Assembly (NCBI GenBank): GCA_027487555.1
Contig: JAIYDI010000042.1
Location: 186,001-250,000 of the forward strand
Direction of reading: 5' to 3'
Source: Hyphomicrobiales bacterium
GTDB lineage: Bacteria > Pseudomonadota > Alphaproteobacteria > Rhizobiales > Devosiaceae
Length of the DNA stretch: 64,000 nt
Below are positions 41,476 to 48,454 of this stretch, piece by piece. The notes beneath the pieces were generated by a model, which was not told the origin of the DNA, did no database searches, and saw only the letters and a program-made list of their open reading frames with translations. The position numbers and the translations under genes are program-made. The number at the start of each line of letters is the position of its first letter. Within the stretch, counting starts at the first letter, position 1.

Positions 41476-41828
41476 GGGTCGATCCCCGCAGCCTTGCGAT
41501 ACTCCTGCGCGGCCTGCATGAACGGCAGTATCCGGTTGGATACGTCGTTCAGATAGGCCTGCGCTGCCGGACCAAAACCCTCAGCGTCAAACAGGCTGAC
41601 GATCACGCCCGCGTAGAGTTGGATGCCGAGTTCGGCGACGACGGCAGAAAGGTCGACCGGGTCAGTGCCCCTGCTCACCTCTTCGACCATCCACTTTTCC
41701 ATGAGCTGGTGGATCCCAGAGGCGATCGCGCGGCCCATGCATTGCTGGCGCGGGTTGCTGCTGGTCACCATCTTGGCAACCAGGTCGAAAGCTTCTTCCG
41801 TGCCCGGCTTCACAGTGACGATCGTCAT
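41472..41828 (-). CDS. Early phage protein, unknown function
   Basis: 118 aa from the ATG at 41828, overlapping the preceding gene's stop. TVKPGTEEAFDLVAKMVTSSNPRQQCMGRAIASGIHQLM is helical, with a Cys. No domain that I recognise. Confidence 0.6.
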   Translation of the reverse strand: MTIVTVKPGTEEAFDLVAKMVTSSNPRQQCMGRAIASGIHQLMEKWMVEEVSRGTDPVDLSAVVAELGIQLYAGVIVSLFDAEGFGPAAQAYLNDVSNRILPFMQAAQEYRKAAGIDP

Positions 41829-42145
41829 GCCGCACCGCCTTCCGGCTCGCGCCGGACCGCAGTCCCGCGCGGCACCACGGGCAGGATCGAGACCTTGCCG
41901 TCGGCGATCGTCGCCTCGAGTTCGGCACGGCGGTTGCGCTTGGCATCGCCCGCCGCGCGGCGGTTCCACTCCGTCTTGTCGACGAGGTTCTCCAGGTGCT
42001 TCGCCTCGTCGCGGATCACCTTGAGCCCGGCGATATAGGTGGCGACATTCTTCCGCGTCATCACCATGCCGGTGTCGCCGCTGGCTTCCGCCACCTGGAT
42101 CAGACCCTCGATCGCATCGGATACGTTCGGACGCTCGACCATCAT
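41825..42145 (-). CDS. Early phage protein downstream of MuB
   Basis: 106 aa, starting at the double ATG (42145/42142) that overlaps the MuB stop. VSDAIEGLIQVAEASGDTGMVMTRKNVATYIAGLKVIRDEAKHLENLVDKTEWNRR is all helical, with a charged C-terminus. It probably depends on MuB translation for its own. Function unknown. Confidence 0.6.
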   Translation of the reverse strand: MMVERPNVSDAIEGLIQVAEASGDTGMVMTRKNVATYIAGLKVIRDEAKHLENLVDKTEWNRRAAGDAKRNRRAELEATIADGKVSILPVVPRGTAVRREPEGGAA

Positions 42146-43131
42146 CAGACGAGCTCCACATCGCGGTTCGACCATGCGGCGCGGAGGTCGCCGAGGGTGA
42201 GCTCGCGGCCCTGTCCCTGCGCTACCATGCGAGCGAGCTTGATCGTCATGTCGACCTGCCCGAGGGCACCCGGCTTCATGCCGACGCCCGTGAGGAACTG
42301 CACCTGGTCGGGCGCTTCGATGCCCCAGCCGGCGATGAAGGCGGCGAGATCGTCCTCGCTTGGGCGCTCTGCCCTGAGCCGCTTGAAAATGCGGCGGGCG
42401 AGCTGCCCGTATTTCTCGCCTTTCCCCCAGGTCGCGAAGCGCTGGTAGGCGGCGCTGTTGCCGAGGATGGCGATGCCGCAACGGCACTCCTTCGCGTCCG
42501 AAAAATAACGCAGCTGGTTGATGGCATCGTCGGAGAGGTTCTGCGCCTCATCGACGATGAGCAGCGTGCCGTCGCCGGTGCGCTGCAGGCGCCGCGCGAT
42601 CGCCGACACCAGCTTGCCGGCGTTGAGCTCTTCGACGCCGAGCTTGCGGGCAATCTCCGCCAGCATGTTGTGGATGGTGCGGGTGCCGGGCGAGATCGTC
42701 ACCAGGTACGAGTTCGCCCGCGTCCGCACATACTCCTCGGCGGCCGTCGTCTTGCCGATGCCGGCCTCAGCCGTCACCATCACCACGGTGCCCATGATCT
42801 GGGCGATCGACAGGGTGCGCTCGACGGCGGTCGAGAAGCCGAGCGGCAGGTAAGTCGGGCCGACCGGCACGCTCGCCGCGACCTCTTCGACCTGGTCGAC
42901 ATTGCCGAGCCACGTCGCCATCTTCTCGTTCACAGTGTCGTACCGGCCCGCATAATTGCCGGTGAACCACTGGTTGAAAGTGCCATGGCCGACGCCTGAA
43001 CGGCGCGCGACTTCGGCCTTGCTCCAGGCTTTCTCGGTCATCAGCCGGTCAACTTCGGCGACCAGCTCGGCACGACGGCGCATATCCTCTGCACTTCGGC
43101 CTGGCCCGCTTGCCAGATTTGTACTGCTCAT
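42145..43131 (-). CDS. MuB-like transposition target-selection ATPase
   Basis: 328 aa. An N-terminal HTH (KAEVARRSGVGHGTFNQWFTG, about 38-59) precedes an AAA+ domain: Walker A AEAGIGKTTA (121-130) and Walker B LLIVDEAQNL with Asp194-Glu195. AEYVRTRANSYLV and the C-terminal helical lid complete it. It should coat target DNA, activate MuA and deliver the transposase to distant sites. AAGGA lies 8 bases before the ATG. It follows the transposase gene after a 76-base gap that contains a hairpin. Confidence 0.92.
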   Translation of the reverse strand: MSSTNLASGPGRSAEDMRRRAELVAEVDRLMTEKAWSKAEVARRSGVGHGTFNQWFTGNYAGRYDTVNEKMATWLGNVDQVEEVAASVPVGPTYLPLGFSTAVERTLSIAQIMGTVVMVTAEAGIGKTTAAEEYVRTRANSYLVTISPGTRTIHNMLAEIARKLGVEELNAGKLVSAIARRLQRTGDGTLLIVDEAQNLSDDAINQLRYFSDAKECRCGIAILGNSAAYQRFATWGKGEKYGQLARRIFKRLRAERPSEDDLAAFIAGWGIEAPDQVQFLTGVGMKPGALGQVDMTIKLARMVAQGQGRELTLGDLRAAWSNRDVELV

Positions 43132-43166
43132 CTAGGTGTCCTTCTGTTCTAGTGTTCAGTCTTGAG

Positions 43167-43204
43167 CCCACCGGCGCCTTGCCCGCGCCGGTGGGTTTCG
43201 TTTT
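43167..43204 (+). terminator. Hairpin plus T tract between MuA and MuB, oriented on the plus strand
   Basis: CCCACCGGCGC (43167-43177) and GCGCCGGTGGG (43185-43195) form an 11-bp stem with a 7-base loop, followed by TTTCGTTTT on the plus strand. For the leftward operon it is a hairpin without a T tract; for rightward transcripts it is a full terminator. It may block antisense transcription into the early operon. Confidence 0.65.
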
Positions 43205-43207
43205 CCG

Positions 43208-45115
43208 CTAGGCGCTACGTCTCGCGTTGCGCTGCGAAATCATGTCGACGACGGCGCCGAAGCCGTCCTCATGGTCTGGGGTCCAGTCGCTGGGCTTGGC
43301 CTTGGGTGCGCCGGTAGCGAGCCGCGTGACGGCAGGCTTCTGCGGCGCGGTCGGCGCCTGCAGCGTGGGCGCATAGAGTTCGCCCAGCTGGTCGGGTTTC
43401 ATGGTGACGTGCAGGTCGCGGAGCTTCTTCTGCGTCTTGACGTATTCGCTCCTCAGGCGAGCCGTGCGGTGCGCCGCATCGGCGTCGAGGAAATCGACAT
43501 CGCCGAGGGCGGAGGCCGACATCAGGAACCCGCCCTTGCGGTCATAGACCTTGATGTCGCGGGTAAGATCGTCGGGGTCGAAGCGCACATGCACCTTCCG
43601 CCCCGCGAGCGCGACGAGCCCCGGCGTCCAGTACCGGTTGCCGAGCAGGTGGATTTCCCCGCTGCCGCGCTGCGCCGTGATCTCCTCAGCCATCAGCAGC
43701 CACAGGTCGCGCTGCTCGGTGGTCGGCCACCGGACAATCGTCATCGGGTCGGCGAGCGATGCCGCAAACACCTGGTCGAAGCTCTGCCCCTGGGCGGTCT
43801 CGCTGCGCCGCCCGGTGCGCGCATTATGTTCGGCGATCATGCCGTCGACGAAGGCCTTGAACGCATCCCAGGCGATGGCGCGCGTGCCGTAGTCCTCGGG
43901 CTTCGCCATCGGGTTCGGGCCGGTATAGGCACCGGCGCAGAACGGGTGCCGCGCGATGTTCTCGCAGAAGTCCTGCCAGGCGCGCTCGATCGGCTTGGCC
44001 TGCCCATGATAGGGCGTTGCCCAGTGGATTTTGACGCCGAGCTGGGTGAGGAGCCCATCGGGTTCATCGTCGCGAACCTTGAACCGGAAGCGCGTGGCCG
44101 TGCCGCCCGTGATCCATTTGCTCGCGAAGGCGCGGCCATTGTCGAGGATCATCTCGTCGGGGATGCCGTACTTCTCGACCATGTCGCCGATGGCGAGGCG
44201 CACGGCGATCCGGCTCTCGGTCTCGTCGAGACGCCAGCCGACGAACTTGCCCGAATAGATGTCCTGGATGCCCACCAGCATCGGCCGGAACGGCACGCCA
44301 CCGGGCTTCTTCACGAACACGTCGAAGCGGTGCCCGTCGATATTGACGAGGCTCATGGCCCGGAGCTTGCGCTTTGTGCGGCGCTGCGCCGGATAGATCG
44401 CCTTCATCTTGTCGGCGCCATCGCGGGCGAGGGTGATCACCGCTTGAGGCACCTCTGCGGCGAGGCGTCGACGAAGCGCCATCTCGCTCGGGATTGGCGC
44501 CCAGCCGCGCTTCGCCGCAACGTCCGCCATCCGCCGATAGCAGGTCGAGAACTTCGGCTTCGCAGCCCGGAGGTAGTCCGACTTCAGCGCGGCCCATGCC
44601 TCTGGGTGGCACTCGGCGAAGCTGGCGGTGGCCTTGTATTCGGGCGCCAGCGCGGCGAGCCAGTCGGCCCGGTTGTGCGACTTCACCGCCTTCAGCCAAT
44701 TGCGCAGCGTCGACACCGACACGCCCGCCTCTGCAGCCGCAATCGCCGCCGCGGCGACCAGCGTCATGCCGGTGTCCATCAGCTGTCGCGCTGCCGTCAC
44801 GGCCTTGAGCCGCCCGGCACAGGCCTGCTTGTGGTGATCCGGCAGCGCGTCATAGCGCTGCCACAAGGGCGAGCGCTCGGGCGCCGCGACCTCTGCTGCA
44901 GGGCGGGCGGCGAGCAGCAGCCGCACCTGCGTCGAGAGCGGAAACAGGCTCAGGTGATAGACCCAGCCCTTGCCGTCGCGACGGGCGCGGTCGGTGGCAT
45001 TTCGCCAGCCTTCGGCATCGGCGATCTTCTGCCACCCGCGCACCGTTGCTGGCATGGTCAGGTCACCGACATCTGCCGCCTGCTGTAGGCTGAACCACTC
45101 AGTGGAGTGCGTCAT
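43208..45115 (-). CDS. MuA-like DDE transposase
   Basis: 635 aa. An N-terminal end-binding domain (EWFSLQQAADVGDLTMPATVRGW) and an HTH region (VSVSTLRNWLKAVK) precede the RNase H-fold catalytic core. The triad is Asp260 (LVNIDGHRFD), Asp325 (ILDNGRA) and Glu377 (AKPIERAW), with the spacing expected for MuA. A beta-barrel C-terminal domain follows (about 440-540). It cuts both phage ends and joins them to target DNA. The ATG at 45115 lies inside the 3' end of the 44-aa peptide gene. Confidence 0.94.
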   Translation of the reverse strand: MTHSTEWFSLQQAADVGDLTMPATVRGWQKIADAEGWRNATDRARRDGKGWVYHLSLFPLSTQVRLLLAARPAAEVAAPERSPLWQRYDALPDHHKQACAGRLKAVTAARQLMDTGMTLVAAAAIAAAEAGVSVSTLRNWLKAVKSHNRADWLAALAPEYKATASFAECHPEAWAALKSDYLRAAKPKFSTCYRRMADVAAKRGWAPIPSEMALRRRLAAEVPQAVITLARDGADKMKAIYPAQRRTKRKLRAMSLVNIDGHRFDVFVKKPGGVPFRPMLVGIQDIYSGKFVGWRLDETESRIAVRLAIGDMVEKYGIPDEMILDNGRAFASKWITGGTATRFRFKVRDDEPDGLLTQLGVKIHWATPYHGQAKPIERAWQDFCENIARHPFCAGAYTGPNPMAKPEDYGTRAIAWDAFKAFVDGMIAEHNARTGRRSETAQGQSFDQVFAASLADPMTIVRWPTTEQRDLWLLMAEEITAQRGSGEIHLLGNRYWTPGLVALAGRKVHVRFDPDDLTRDIKVYDRKGGFLMSASALGDVDFLDADAAHRTARLRSEYVKTQKKLRDLHVTMKPDQLGELYAPTLQAPTAPQKPAVTRLATGAPKAKPSDWTPDHEDGFGAVVDMISQRNARRSA

Positions 45116-45233
45116 GGCACACCCCGAAGCTGTGGTTGATCTGGCAGGTCGCCATGCCGTCGTCGCCCAGGACATAGAAGGCGACCGAGACGAAGACCAG
45201 GAGCGAGAGGATGAGCGCGAGGGTGCGGATCAC
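45099..45233 (-). CDS. 44-aa membrane peptide nested between ParB-like gene and MuA
   Basis: It starts at a GTG that overlaps the ParB-like stop (GTGA) and ends inside the first codons of MuA, so it is wedged between two genes and coupled to both. The peptide has one hydrophobic helix (ALILSLLVFVSVAFYVLG) and then two Cys in DDGMATCQINHSFGVC. It is too short for most gene finders. A role as a leader that limits transposase translation or as a membrane peptide is possible. Whether it is translated is unproven. Confidence 0.55.
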   Translation of the reverse strand: MIRTLALILSLLVFVSVAFYVLGDDGMATCQINHSFGVCHDALH

Positions 45234-46168
45234 TTCTGCACCTTCACGATCTGGTAGCCGAGGCTCTTGAACGCCTCGCGGACGGCCTTCTCGTCCTGCT
45301 TGAAATGCTCGACCGTGGCGCTCACCCGGCCCTTGAAATCAAGCTGGCTATAGGCGCTCACCGCCTGCTGCCAATGGTCATAGGCGGGAGGCTTGGCCGG
45401 CGCGCTGTTCGTGGCGAGCACGTCGCCGAGCGTCGCGCCGCCCGCGATCTTGGCGAGCAGGTCGCTCTGCTGGTCGGGTGTCGAATTGAGGATCGACATC
45501 ATGTTGAAGAAGTCGCCCTTGGCCGCATCGAAGGCGGCGGCGGCGCGCTCCAGTTGCTCCTCGGGCAGCGCCGAGAGCTTGAGCAGCTGGCTCTGGTTGC
45601 GGGCGATCTTCGAAAAATGCAGCCGCTCGGCGAGGCCTTCCGGCTTGGTCAGCACGGTGCCGATGCGGATGAGCCGCTCGACCTGGTCGGATGACAGGTC
45701 GAACACGCGCATGGCATGCGCCGAGAAACTCGTCTCCAGTTGATCTAGCCGTTGGAAGGCTTCGCTCTTTCGATCGCCGCCCCGCTGGCCTGCACCGATC
45801 GCATCCCGATAGGCGACCAACATGACAGCCCGCCCGAACGGCGAGACGTCGGTGCGGGCCATGTTCTCCTCGATCTCGAGGAGCCGTGCCTGCTCAGGGT
45901 CGACCGACAGCTTGTCGAAATGTACACCCTCGGCGAGCTGCTCAACCCCGGCGATTTCGAGCGCGCGGAGCCGATGCCGGCCATGCACCAGCACCCACTT
46001 CTTCTCGCCGTTCGGCGTATGCCTGAGGCCGATCCTGTTGATCAGCTGCCCATGCGCCACAAACGACGCGGCGATTTCCTGGGCCTGCGCCTCGTCCAGC
46101 GGCTGGACGCGGTTGCTCGTATCGATATCGGCGAGCGCGATGGTGAAGGGCGTCTTGCGCGGAGCCAT
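45230..46168 (-). CDS. ParB/Srx N-terminal-domain protein of the early operon
   Basis: 312 aa from the ATG at 46168, where the upstream gene ends. IDTSNRVQPLDEAQAQEIAASFVAHGQLI and HGRHRLRALEIAG (the ParB nuclease/CTPase-like box, about 75-90) are followed by EIEENMARTDVSPFGRAVMLVAYRDAIG and a HTH-like segment. The C-terminal part is unique and acidic. It is the second gene of the leftward early transcript, directly before the transposase. A role in end synapsis or replication control is plausible, but no function is established. Confidence 0.82.
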   Translation of the reverse strand: MAPRKTPFTIALADIDTSNRVQPLDEAQAQEIAASFVAHGQLINRIGLRHTPNGEKKWVLVHGRHRLRALEIAGVEQLAEGVHFDKLSVDPEQARLLEIEENMARTDVSPFGRAVMLVAYRDAIGAGQRGGDRKSEAFQRLDQLETSFSAHAMRVFDLSSDQVERLIRIGTVLTKPEGLAERLHFSKIARNQSQLLKLSALPEEQLERAAAAFDAAKGDFFNMMSILNSTPDQQSDLLAKIAGGATLGDVLATNSAPAKPPAYDHWQQAVSAYSQLDFKGRVSATVEHFKQDEKAVREAFKSLGYQIVKVQK

Positions 46169-46413
46169 TATGCGGCGCTCCTGCGCGAGGCGCTCGGCCG
46201 GGCAATGCCATCCGGCCACTGCAGGCCTTCGGGCCAGTTGCGGTCGAACCAGCTCAAAGCGAGCTGATAGGTTTTGATGGTCGTGCCGTGCCCCTGCTTT
46301 AGGCGGGAGAACAGTCGCGCGTGTCCGACGATCCGATTGGAAATGGTCGCCGGGCTCCGCTTCTGATGGAGCGCGTAAAGGTCGGAGAGGGTGATCAAAT
46401 CGGAGGAGTGCAT
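46168..46413 (-). CDS. First early gene; small HTH-like (Ner/Cro-position) protein
   Basis: 81 aa from the ATG at 46413, only 6 bases after the proposed -10, so the transcript may be leaderless or nearly so. LITLSDLYALHQKRSPATISNRIVGHARLFSRLKQG looks like a small DNA-binding helix bundle, followed by YQLALSWFDRNWPEGLQWPDGIARP, which is common in alphaproteobacterial phage early proteins. In Mu the gene at this place is ner, the early repressor. The end overlaps the ParB-like start. Confidence 0.65.
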   Translation of the reverse strand: MHSSDLITLSDLYALHQKRSPATISNRIVGHARLFSRLKQGHGTTIKTYQLALSWFDRNWPEGLQWPDGIARPSASRRSAA

Positions 46414-46419
46414 ATTTCC

Positions 46420-46449
46420 ACCATAAAGCCGGATCACCGCTCCGGTCAA
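46420..46449 (-). promoter_or_regulatory. Putative early promoter (Pe)
   Basis: On the minus strand TTGACC, an 18-base spacer and TATGGT. It lies directly before the first early gene and 60 bp from the repressor operator. A GTGCATAT half-site, shared with the operator at 46509-46522, overlaps the start codon of the early gene at 46409-46416. Confidence 0.6.
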
Positions 46450-46508
46450 TGGAAATTTACACTTTCGCCATTTGCATCAAAACGCGCACTATTCCGGGCG
46501 TTTGAATG

Positions 46509-46522
46509 GTGCATATATGCAC
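46509..46522. promoter_or_regulatory. Perfect 14-bp palindrome at the repressor start, likely operator
   Basis: GTGCATATATGCAC is its own reverse complement and lies 4 bases before the repressor ATG at 46527. A half-site copy (GTGCATAT) is at the start of the divergent early operon. It is a probable binding site for the repressor or the Ner-like protein, and the pair could form the lysis-lysogeny switch. Confidence 0.65.
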
Positions 46523-46526
46523 TTCC

Positions 46527-47159
46527 ATGGAAACGGACGCGCTCTATCGGATGCTCGAGGATCGCCGTCGGGAACTGGGGCTCTCACAGGCTGCAGTGTC
46601 CGAGGCCGCGTTTGGTCGTGCCGATACATCGGCGTTCCAAGGCATCCGGCGCGGCAGCTCCCCATCGGTCGATCGCCTGGCGGAAATGTGCCGGGCTCTG
46701 GGGCTGGAATTTTACATCGGGCCGCCGCGATCGCCTGAGCAAGCTGCTACCCCTCAAGATGCTGCCTTCCTCGATCACTTCGATCTGCAGGTAAGTGCCG
46801 GGGGTGGCGCAATGGGCGTGGCAGAGCCGGTTGATCCAGTGCCCTTCAGCGCGAAGTGGCTGCGCCGGCATGGTCTGAGGCCGGGGCAGGTGTCCGTGCT
46901 CGAGGTGCGCGGCGATAGCCAGGAGCCCATTCTTTTCGACGGCGATTTCATCATCGTCGATAAGGCCAAGAGCAAGCCGAAGAGCGGCGATCTATATGTC
47001 GTCGTCAGGCCCGAAAGCGTCCAGGTGAAGTGGGTACAGGTGCTGCGCAACGCCGTGCAGCTCATCTCGGAGAACCCTGCCTACCCGCCCGAGCGCGTCG
47101 AGGCGCACGAAGCGCCCGACTTCTACAAGGTCCGTTGGTTCAGTCATTTCTTGAGGTGA
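46527..47159 (+). CDS. LexA-like phage repressor with S24 autocleavage domain
   Basis: 210 aa. An N-terminal HTH (LGLSQAAVSEAAFGRADTSAFQGIRRG) precedes the S24 domain. Ser131 in VRGDSQEPILFDGD and Lys168 in QVKWV are 37 residues apart, exactly the LexA spacing (Ser119/Lys156). An Ala-Met-Gly stretch (95-97) is where cleavage would be expected. This predicts induction by RecA after DNA damage. The ATG at 46527 is chosen because the HTH starts there; another ATG is at 46506. The MuA operon is divergent. Confidence 0.88.
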   Translation: METDALYRMLEDRRRELGLSQAAVSEAAFGRADTSAFQGIRRGSSPSVDRLAEMCRALGLEFYIGPPRSPEQAATPQDAAFLDHFDLQVSAGGGAMGVAEPVDPVPFSAKWLRRHGLRPGQVSVLEVRGDSQEPILFDGDFIIVDKAKSKPKSGDLYVVVRPESVQVKWVQVLRNAVQLISENPAYPPERVEAHEAPDFYKVRWFSHFLR

Positions 47160-47164
47160 TGATG

Positions 47165-47794
47165 ATGAGGTGGGTTGCACTATTGGCTATGGCTTGCGCA
47201 CCAGCTGCAGGTGGGGCGACCGAAGCGCTGGCCCAGTCTACTGGGGAGCAGTGCGCCACCATCTCCGATAGCGCTCATCGGTTGGTTTGTTACGACGGGA
47301 TTTTTCTTTTCAAGACGAACGCTGAGGAGCCGTCTACGACGCCGCCGGTGTCAGCATGGAGGGTCCGTGAGGACGTATCGCGGATCGACGATAGCAAGTC
47401 GGTTTTCTTGAGCACGGTGGCGCTCCAGCCGTACGACGACGACTATGGCGCAAAGCGACAGCCGATCTTGTACGTGCGCTGCATGGAGAATGTCACGGCC
47501 ATGCTGATCGACTTCGACGGCGACTTCATGTCCGATACTCGGTACTACGGACCGGTCACTCTCAGGGTAGACGACAAGCCCGCAGTGGATTTTGCGATGG
47601 ACGCCTCGACTGACAACAAAGCTCTGGGTCTTTGGCGGGGGGGCAGCTCGATCCCTGCGATTAAGTCTTTGCTCGGCGGTCATCGTTTGATCGTGCGGGC
47701 GGTGCCTGTAAACTCGAGCGCCGTGACCGTCGAATTCGATATCACCGGGCTGGAGAGCGCCATCGACGGCGTTCGTAAAGCTTGCGCTTGGTGA
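47165..47794 (+). CDS. TagO/VasI-like exported protein, candidate lysogenic-conversion gene
   Basis: 209 aa from the third of three overlapping ATGs, with GAGGTG upstream; translation is coupled to the repressor, whose TGA overlaps the first ATG. The signal peptide ends near ALAQ (about residue 24). CATISDSAHRLVCYDGIF, RVREDVSRIDDSKSVFLS, ILYVRCMENVTAMLIDF and DITGLESAIDGVRKACAW follow the order of the TagO/VasI family linked to type VI secretion. Because it shares the repressor transcript it should be made by the lysogen. It is a candidate superinfection-exclusion or surface-modifying gene. Confidence 0.78.
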   Translation: MRWVALLAMACAPAAGGATEALAQSTGEQCATISDSAHRLVCYDGIFLFKTNAEEPSTTPPVSAWRVREDVSRIDDSKSVFLSTVALQPYDDDYGAKRQPILYVRCMENVTAMLIDFDGDFMSDTRYYGPVTLRVDDKPAVDFAMDASTDNKALGLWRGGSSIPAIKSLLGGHRLIVRAVPVNSSAVTVEFDITGLESAIDGVRKACAW

Positions 47795-47798
47795 AAGG

Positions 47799-47826
47799 AT
47801 CAAACCCGCACGTTTGCGGGTTTGAT
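47799..47826 (+). terminator. Terminator of the repressor/TagO-like operon
   Basis: ATCAAACCCGCA (47799-47810) and TGCGGGTTTGAT (47815-47826) form a 12-bp perfect stem with a CGTT loop, 5 bases after the stop codon. A long T tract is missing, but the 3' arm ends TTTGAT. Confidence 0.75.
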
Positions 47827-48104
47827 AGTTCCAAGTGGGCGGCGTGGTCTGCTTGCTGTATTTGTGGCGTAACGTCTTGACGCGACATGTGTTTCTGGAT
47901 TCTCGGTACCAAAAAGAACTGAGTTCCACGAAAGTTTTGGTTGCCACCCTGTCGAAGCCGCGACGCGGCGAGGTCGGCGGGTGGCGGCTCATTCGTCGAA
48001 ACCCCTTGTTGACTGCGGGTTTGACGGTTCGGGCCTCGGGCTTGACGGGTGCTCGACAGCTGGCGGAGAGTGCCTCGACAGGCCCGGCGCGTTTTGGTGT
48101 TTGG

Positions 48105-48244
48105 TGCAAAACCCGGCGTGAAATCCGATACCGCCTGGCTCGCCGTGATCCCACGTCTATCCCGTTGCGCTACCTGATGTTTTTCGCCGTGCCCGCGCCA
48201 TCCCGGATAATCCCGTCAAGTGCAATACCCGTCGTTAAACAACA
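48105..48244 (-). other. Phage L end with transposase-binding-site-like repeats
   Basis: Read from the terminus inward, L1 is CGACGGGTATTGCA (48221-48234, starting 11 bp in), and L2 is CGCCGGGTTTTGCA (48105-48118, starting 127 bp in). L2 is identical to R1. The region 47827-48244 has no gene. In Mu the L sites are also spread over about 175 bp, unlike the closely packed R sites. Confidence 0.75.
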
Positions 48245-48249
48245 GTGGA
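48245..48249. repeat. 5-bp target-site duplication GTGGA (L-end side)
   Basis: Exact copy of 12059-12063, directly after the last phage base (...ACAACA). Confidence 0.9.
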
Positions 48250-48300
48250 GCTTAGCGGCGAAGAACGCCCGTCAGGCTATGCCTGCGGGCTACGGGTGGG
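48250..48300. repeat. Right half of chromosomal repeat family B, split by the prophage
   Basis: It begins GCTTAGCGGCGAAGAACGCC and continues with the GCCCG/CGGGC palindrome around CAGGC-TAT-GCCTG. It completes the left half at 12009-12063. The rest of the gap to thrS (to 48454) shows no gene. Confidence 0.85.
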
Positions 48301-48454
48301 TTGAGCCTTGGGCGCTGCATAAAGTGCTCCAATGGATCCTATCCACCCGCCCACATCCGTCCACCTTGGAATGCCTGCCCTTAGGTGCTAGACACGCGCG
48401 CTTGCCGTGCCCCGGCAATGGTGCCTGCGTACGGCCAATCCTTTGGAGATGAAA

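Larger units (their letters stand above)
12064..48244 (-). mobile_element. Complete Mu-like transposable siphovirus prophage, 36,181 bp
   Basis: The termini are TGT...ACA with matching internal transposase sites and a 5-bp duplication outside. Inside are MuA- and MuB-like genes, GemA, a Mor/C-like activator, Mu gp25-28-like packaging genes, an HK97-type head and a long-tail module including tape measure and J-like tip. The early end (Mu L) is at 48244 and the R end at 12064, so most transcription is on the minus strand. Every module expected for an intact phage is present and no inactivating frameshift was seen. Confidence 0.95.

Noticed and set aside
43271..45088. 605-codon plus-strand frame opposite MuA
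   Set aside because: Shadow of the transposase. The minus strand has the DDE motifs and ribosome site.
12064..48244. DNA modification (Mom-like) or toxin genes in the accessory region
   Set aside because: I looked for Mom, methylase and known toxin motifs among the R-end genes and early small ORFs and found none.
48250..48454. Attachment site for the tyrosine recombinase at thrS
   Set aside because: The junction is explained fully by Mu-type transposition with a 5-bp duplication. No longer direct repeat flanks the prophage, and no tRNA gene is present.
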